Source: Nectonema munidae
Taxonomy: Eukaryota; Nematomorpha; Nectonematoida; Nectonematidae
Direction of reading: 5' to 3'
DNA length: 64,000 nt
Assembly: GCA_030549495.1 (NCBI GenBank)
Contig: JAUIRK010000992.1
Location: 186,001 to 250,000 of the forward strand
Positions 59,669 to 64,000 of this stretch are shown in pieces (the first letter of the stretch is position 1; the number at the start of each line of letters is the position of its first letter). The notes below the pieces were generated by a model. That model made no database searches. It had not been told where the DNA came from and saw only the letters and a list, made by a program, of their open reading frames with translations. The position numbers were made by a program, and so were the translations under genes.

Positions 59669-59991
59669 CAGAAGACAAACAAGTTAATAAATACTATAAA
59701 AAAGGTATATAATTCAAAAAATTGAAAGTTATCGCCCAAATAAGATCATAAAAAGAGGATTTGTTTATATTTATTACATTTTTAGCCATAATATTTTTTG
59801 TTTTTTATTTGTCCTGGTATATCTATTTTAAATATTTCAATATGCAGATTTGCTTTAATAATATTTCTTATTTTTTTACTTTTTGGTTTCCTATGGTATG
59901 TATTTTAAAAACTTTCTACTGAAGTTATTTTTGAATTTAGCTTTAGCTGCTTCTCTGTGTATGACTCTTTTAAATATTTACTTTTCTTTAG

Positions 59992-60312
59992 AAAATCTAA
60001 TGATGAATTATATGGAGCTTCTAAAGAGATTGTAAAAGAATACAATGATGGCTTACAACGAATTTTGAAAACTTATGGCGGTGAAACTAAAAAGCAAGAA
60101 GACATGAAAAAAGTGCCTTCTTTTTCTTTTAAAGGTCTTTTTCTTAATTCACTTTTCATTATTATTATTATTAAATACAATTTTACTTTTGTTTGTGATT
60201 GGTTTTCAGTAGGTTTTGATTGGCAGTTTTGGATATAAGAGGGACATTAAAATACCTTGAAATGGCATCAAAAGATGTAGCTAGTGATTTTAGGAAAAGA
60301 CAATACGATTGA
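59992..60312 (+). CDS. Possible last two exons of an unrecognised gene
   Basis: Exon 59992-60134 follows a good acceptor (ACTTTTCTTTAG) and encodes a charged, helix-prone stretch containing ASKEIVKEYNDGLQRILKTY and ending PSFSFK. A GT at 60135 and an AG at 60225-60226 give a 92-bp intron that keeps the phase. The second exon (60227-60312) reads LDIRGTLKYLEMASKDVASD then RKRQYD and a stop. Composition is more balanced than random frames here. No upstream exon or start codon was found, and the protein is not recognised, so this may be a gene end or a relic. Confidence 0.35.
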
Positions 60313-60719
60313 TGGGTTATAATTTAGTGATTCCTCAGTGACGGAGTTTCTAAAACCTCGAGATTTTGGACACGGATTACAACCCCCCGCATAAACTAAA
60401 AACAAAAATACTTAACACCGTCACCAAATTATCAGAAGATCATAAATATTTGTCCTTCAAGGACGAGCTTTGTTATAGAGCACATGTACTTAAATATTAC
60501 TTGTCGCAAATCTTGGTGATGAATGTAAATATAACCTTTCGTATCTCAAGTAGCATCATTTCGTTCATTGGTAAAAAGTTATCCAATAAACTGAAACACA
60601 TGCCATCATCTTGAAACATTCAAAATAAGGGATTATCATTTGCTAGTAAGCAATAGTAGTAAGCTCACGACTAATCATTATCCAATTCTGCAAGACTCTA
60701 TGATGTAGTATTTGCCTTT

Positions 60720-61560
60720 ATTCCTTATACCTAATCATCCATTTGAAGTACTAGTTTGAACCTCTGACAGGCAAAATAATAAAACATATACACGTGTTTT
60801 ATTCATCACACCATCAGTTTTGTAAAACAAGTAACTCAGTGATAGACTGTTTCTATTACAAAGCTGTGCATACGGTATGCAGTCCATTTCTGGCGATGTC
60901 AGCTCTACTCGTTGAGCGTAAGCCTCCCTGTTCTCTGTAACTCGCATGGGAGCTCACGCAAACCCAGGCTGAAGCGTTATTGGGGGTATATGCTAAAAAA
61001 AGAGAAAAGTTATCCTACGTGACTACCCATATACAATAGCCCCCGAGCAATAGGGAATTCTGCTTTCTGCGATATAGTTGTGTTTTTTTCTGAGTTCTAG
61101 ATGCGCCTACTTAAATTTAGGATTGGCACAAGGTATAAGTCCCAAAACAGATTCATGGTACGAGCTAGGTTAGGCATAGTCGGTAATCTGGTCTCGGCAG
61201 GAGTCTGCTTATAGGAGCGCTTATATATTCCTAGGGAGAATATATATACTCATATCATGTTTATATGGGATGGAGTCAAATTCGAGGAAAAAAGTCGTTC
61301 CTAACCTAACATGTCCTAAATTGTGTATACCTTTCTTAACCTTTATAACATGTATCAAATATTATTTATTAACAACATATAAGATATTGCATGCCTCCTA
61401 ACCAACTCTTGTATTTTTGTAGCATATCTCTTTTATAATCATATTCTCTTATTTAGGAATAAGCTACATTCCGTCGGGCCGGTTTTTTATCCTGGTTTTC
61501 TTCCTCCGAAGAATTCAAAGGTTTTTACGGTTAGATAGTGCTCTGGCGACCCGATTCTAA
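60720..61560. other. GC-richer block, possible LTR-retroelement fossil
   Basis: This block is less AT-rich than its surroundings and near 61543 contains TGGCGACC, the start of a tRNA-Arg-type primer-binding site used by some Ty3/Gypsy elements. A matching second LTR, polypurine tract or coding region was not found, so this is at most a broken, solitary remnant of unknown age. Very tentative. Confidence 0.15.
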
Positions 61561-63049
61561 CCTTGTTAGTAATCAAGCTTTCACTAGGCATTAAGATTGT
61601 TTCCCAAATTGGAAGCGTTGGCGTTAGGATTGTATCTTCAACTCAGCTGTATTTATATATTTGTAACTTACATTCTTGTAAAATTATATATATATCAAGG
61701 ATAGTTATGCAGTATCAAAGGCCGGTAGGCGTTTAGTGGGATGGAATGTCCAGGTAGACCTAGACTCAGCATTCCGGGCTAGCCACGATATCTGAAAGGA
61801 TGGGTGCGAACGTCACAAACAAACTTAAACCTAAACTCACATATCTTTCTCTGTTCTATATTTTCTCACTCACTTTGTTTATTCTCACTACGATGTGTGA
61901 CGCCATAAACTCAAGCTCTCGCATTGCACTGCAACCAAATTTTGAGCAATATTTTCTGCTATCTACATCATCATTGTCAGAATCCTAATTATCATCACTT
62001 TCAATATATTCTTCATTGCAATTTTTCCTATAAAGATGCACCATTTTCACCTTCATGACACTTTTCATATCATTCAATCTTTTTGAAGGATCATATATTA
62101 GAATTTTCTTCTATTTTTTTGTTCCCATCTCATTTTCCTCTTCAATAGATAACGAAGCATTTACCAATGAAAAGGTGTTCTTTTACTTTTTTCCATTTCA
62201 AAAAACAGAGATGGGGAAATATTTCAAAAATAAATGTGTGTAACAAAGTATAGATTATTATTATTTAAATCTGAAAATGTAATATTTAACAGATATATTA
62301 GTATAATGTGTGATTCCCTGAGATAAACCAGATATGTATTAGCACCACTGTCGCCAACACAGGGGAAGGCGTTGGGCAAAGCTGATTTCAGGGGGAGGGG
62401 GGCTTGACTAATAAGAGTTTGCCCTCCTGTTGGTACGTCTCTGTGCCCAACACTTATAAAGCTGACAAAAACTTAGGGGATTTTATAACAAATTTTTCAC
62501 CGAAAACAAAAGCAAAGACGTTAAGAGAACACCTATTTTTAAAACTAATATCTATTGAAATTTTGAAGAATAGGAAGTTAGATAATAAATTACAGGGGTT
62601 TCCAATAATTTCTAAACGTTTCAATAAAGTAACCGCGCGTTTTTTAGATTTTAAATGTTTAATACTCTATTAAATTTTGTTGCAGTTATTTGTGATCCCT
62701 CATTCATAATTAGTCTAATATAACTTCAGCAACCCCTCTTCTCTCAAATTTGTCGCAATTCTTTAAAACTTGTCACATTTCTCTAAAATTTCCTATAATT
62801 CTTTGCGATCATTTAAAAATGGATGCAATTTTTCCTGTTTTTTCAGATGTCTAGTTTACAAGGGAAATAATACTAAAGTTTTCATACACTCCAATCATGT
62901 TTTATTTCATTTTAGATCCGAAATACGATCCACACAAGATAGAAGACTCTGACTCAAAGTTTTTTATTTAATATTTTTCAGTATATGGATTGTTTTCAAT
63001 TGTGATCTTAATAAAGTTTATAAGTTTTAATGCTACCACTTTTGTAGGA
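61561..63049. other. Intergenic DNA, nothing recognised
   Basis: Phenylalanine-rich ORFs at 61800-61988 and 62055-62243 are composition artefacts. A GC-rich snippet at 62345-62450 has no partner repeat. Confidence 0.35.
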
Positions 63050-64000
63050 ATATTAACGGTCTAAATTTGTCCGCTCAAGTGCTGGGGCGTAAAGTGCCCC
63101 ACCCCTATTTTTCTCAGATATTAATAAGTCTTTATAAATATTTTTAATGTTACATATATATTTCAACTATGCTGAATTCAGTGGTGATGTCCATTTTTAT
63201 CAAAATCAATCAAACCTGTCAAAAAATTGATTTATATTTGATAGCTCATCTCAAAAAGGAACTTTTTATTTAAATAATTATAAAAAGTTTTTTATACATA
63301 TATACCCATTTTCAAATATGCTGAATTCAGTGGTGATATTCATTTTTTATGAAAATCAATCAAATCTGTCAAAAAATTGATCTAAATGTGACAGCTCATC
63401 TCAAAAAGGAACTTTTTATCTAAATAATTATATAAAGTTTTTTACACATGTATAACCATTTTCAAATATGCTGAATTCAGTGGTGATATTTATTTTTAAT
63501 GAAAATCAATATCACCTGTTAAAAAATTGATCTAAATGTGACAGCTCTTCTCAAAAAGAAGCTTTTTATCTAAATAATTATATAATGTTTTTTACACATA
63601 TACACCCATTTTCAAGCATGCTGAATTCAGCCATGATATTGATTTTTTTTTATAAAAATCAATTAAAGTTATCAAAGCATTGATTTATATATGACAGCTC
63701 ATCTTAAAAAGAAACTTTTTATCTAAATAATAATATAAAGTTTTTTACACATATATACTCATTTTTAAGCATGCGTAATTCAGTGGTGATATTCATTTTT
63801 TTTATGAAAATCAATCAAAACTGTCAAAAAATTGATTTATCCCAAAAAGAAACATCTTATCCGAATAATTATATAAAGTTTTTTACACACATTTACCCAT
63901 TATCAAGTAGGCTGTGCTTACTGGTTATATTCCTTTTTTTTTTATAAAAATTACTCAAACCTAAAAAAAAATTTTTAATATGACAGCCCATGTCAAAATA
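63050..64000 (+). mobile_element. End of a second hairpin-ended element with array B, running off the window
   Basis: Starts with TTTGTCCGCTCAAGTGCTGG and the hairpin GGGGCGTAAAGTGCCCC (about 63085-63101), the same terminus as 27266 in reverse. It then enters array B: GCTGAATTCAG-type landmarks at 63171, 63320, 63470, 63620, 63773 and about 63911, period about 150 bp. The outermost CCCTAT segment is replaced by ATTAACGGTCTAAA, so this end is slightly truncated or diverged. No coding within the window. Confidence 0.8.

Noticed and set aside
60720-61560. Confident LTR retroelement call
   Set aside because: Only a TGGCGACC primer-site-like word and composition support it; no second LTR or coding seen. 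Kept only as a low-confidence note.

Overview
This window is an AT-rich (roughly 70% A+T by eye), gene-poor stretch of an animal nuclear genome. Inferred introns are very short (51-59 bp, plus one of 92 bp), and the transposon load is dominated by hAT elements and their small non-autonomous relatives. A crustacean, probably a parasitic copepod of the sea-louse kind, would fit. That is inference from composition, intron size and repeat style, not from a database hit.

Host genes are few. On the minus strand at 49887-50789 lies a complete uninterrupted Na+/K+-ATPase beta-subunit gene. At 4715-5161 (minus) is the 5' part of a secreted SOUL/heme-binding protein gene with a TATA box directly upstream; its later exons are not visible. 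At 29135-30034 (plus) a 299-residue zinc-binding-type ORF of unknown function sits in a GC-richer island behind a clear splice acceptor. Two phase-compatible exons at 59992-60312 may be the end of an unrecognised gene.

Most of the rest is mobile DNA. A 3.35-kb hAT transposon with a perfect 8-bp target duplication lies 250 bp upstream of the ATPase gene. Eight further hAT-type insertions (one retaining part of a transposase), a Harbinger-like MITE and a TTAA-type MITE have recognisable ends. Relics of Merlin, Tigger/pogo, piggyBac-like and LINE elements are visible, plus four copies of a tRNA-derived SINE.

The strangest material is in two groups. The first is foldback-like elements whose arms are tandem arrays of short words (6857-7628, 19476-20300, 20330-20961, 36625-36970, 38260-38429, 59083-59668). 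The second is an element at 21800-27266 with GC-hairpin termini and two different arrays of about 150 bp period, one near each end. Pieces of the same family appear at 15850-17060 and 63050-64000. A 2.3-kb sequence with an A-rich end and a 22-bp flanking duplication is inserted in one of the arrays.

Layout: 0-6 kb, Tigger relic and SOUL gene; 6.8-13.4 kb, foldback, Merlin, SINE, MITE, LINE; 15.8-27.3 kb, paired 150-bp arrays and duplicated foldbacks; 27.4-30.1 kb, piggyBac-like relic and GC-rich ORF; 32-47.5 kb, SINEs and MITEs in empty DNA; 49.8-54.4 kb, ATPase beta and hAT; 55-64 kb, scattered relics and another 150-bp-array element running off the window.
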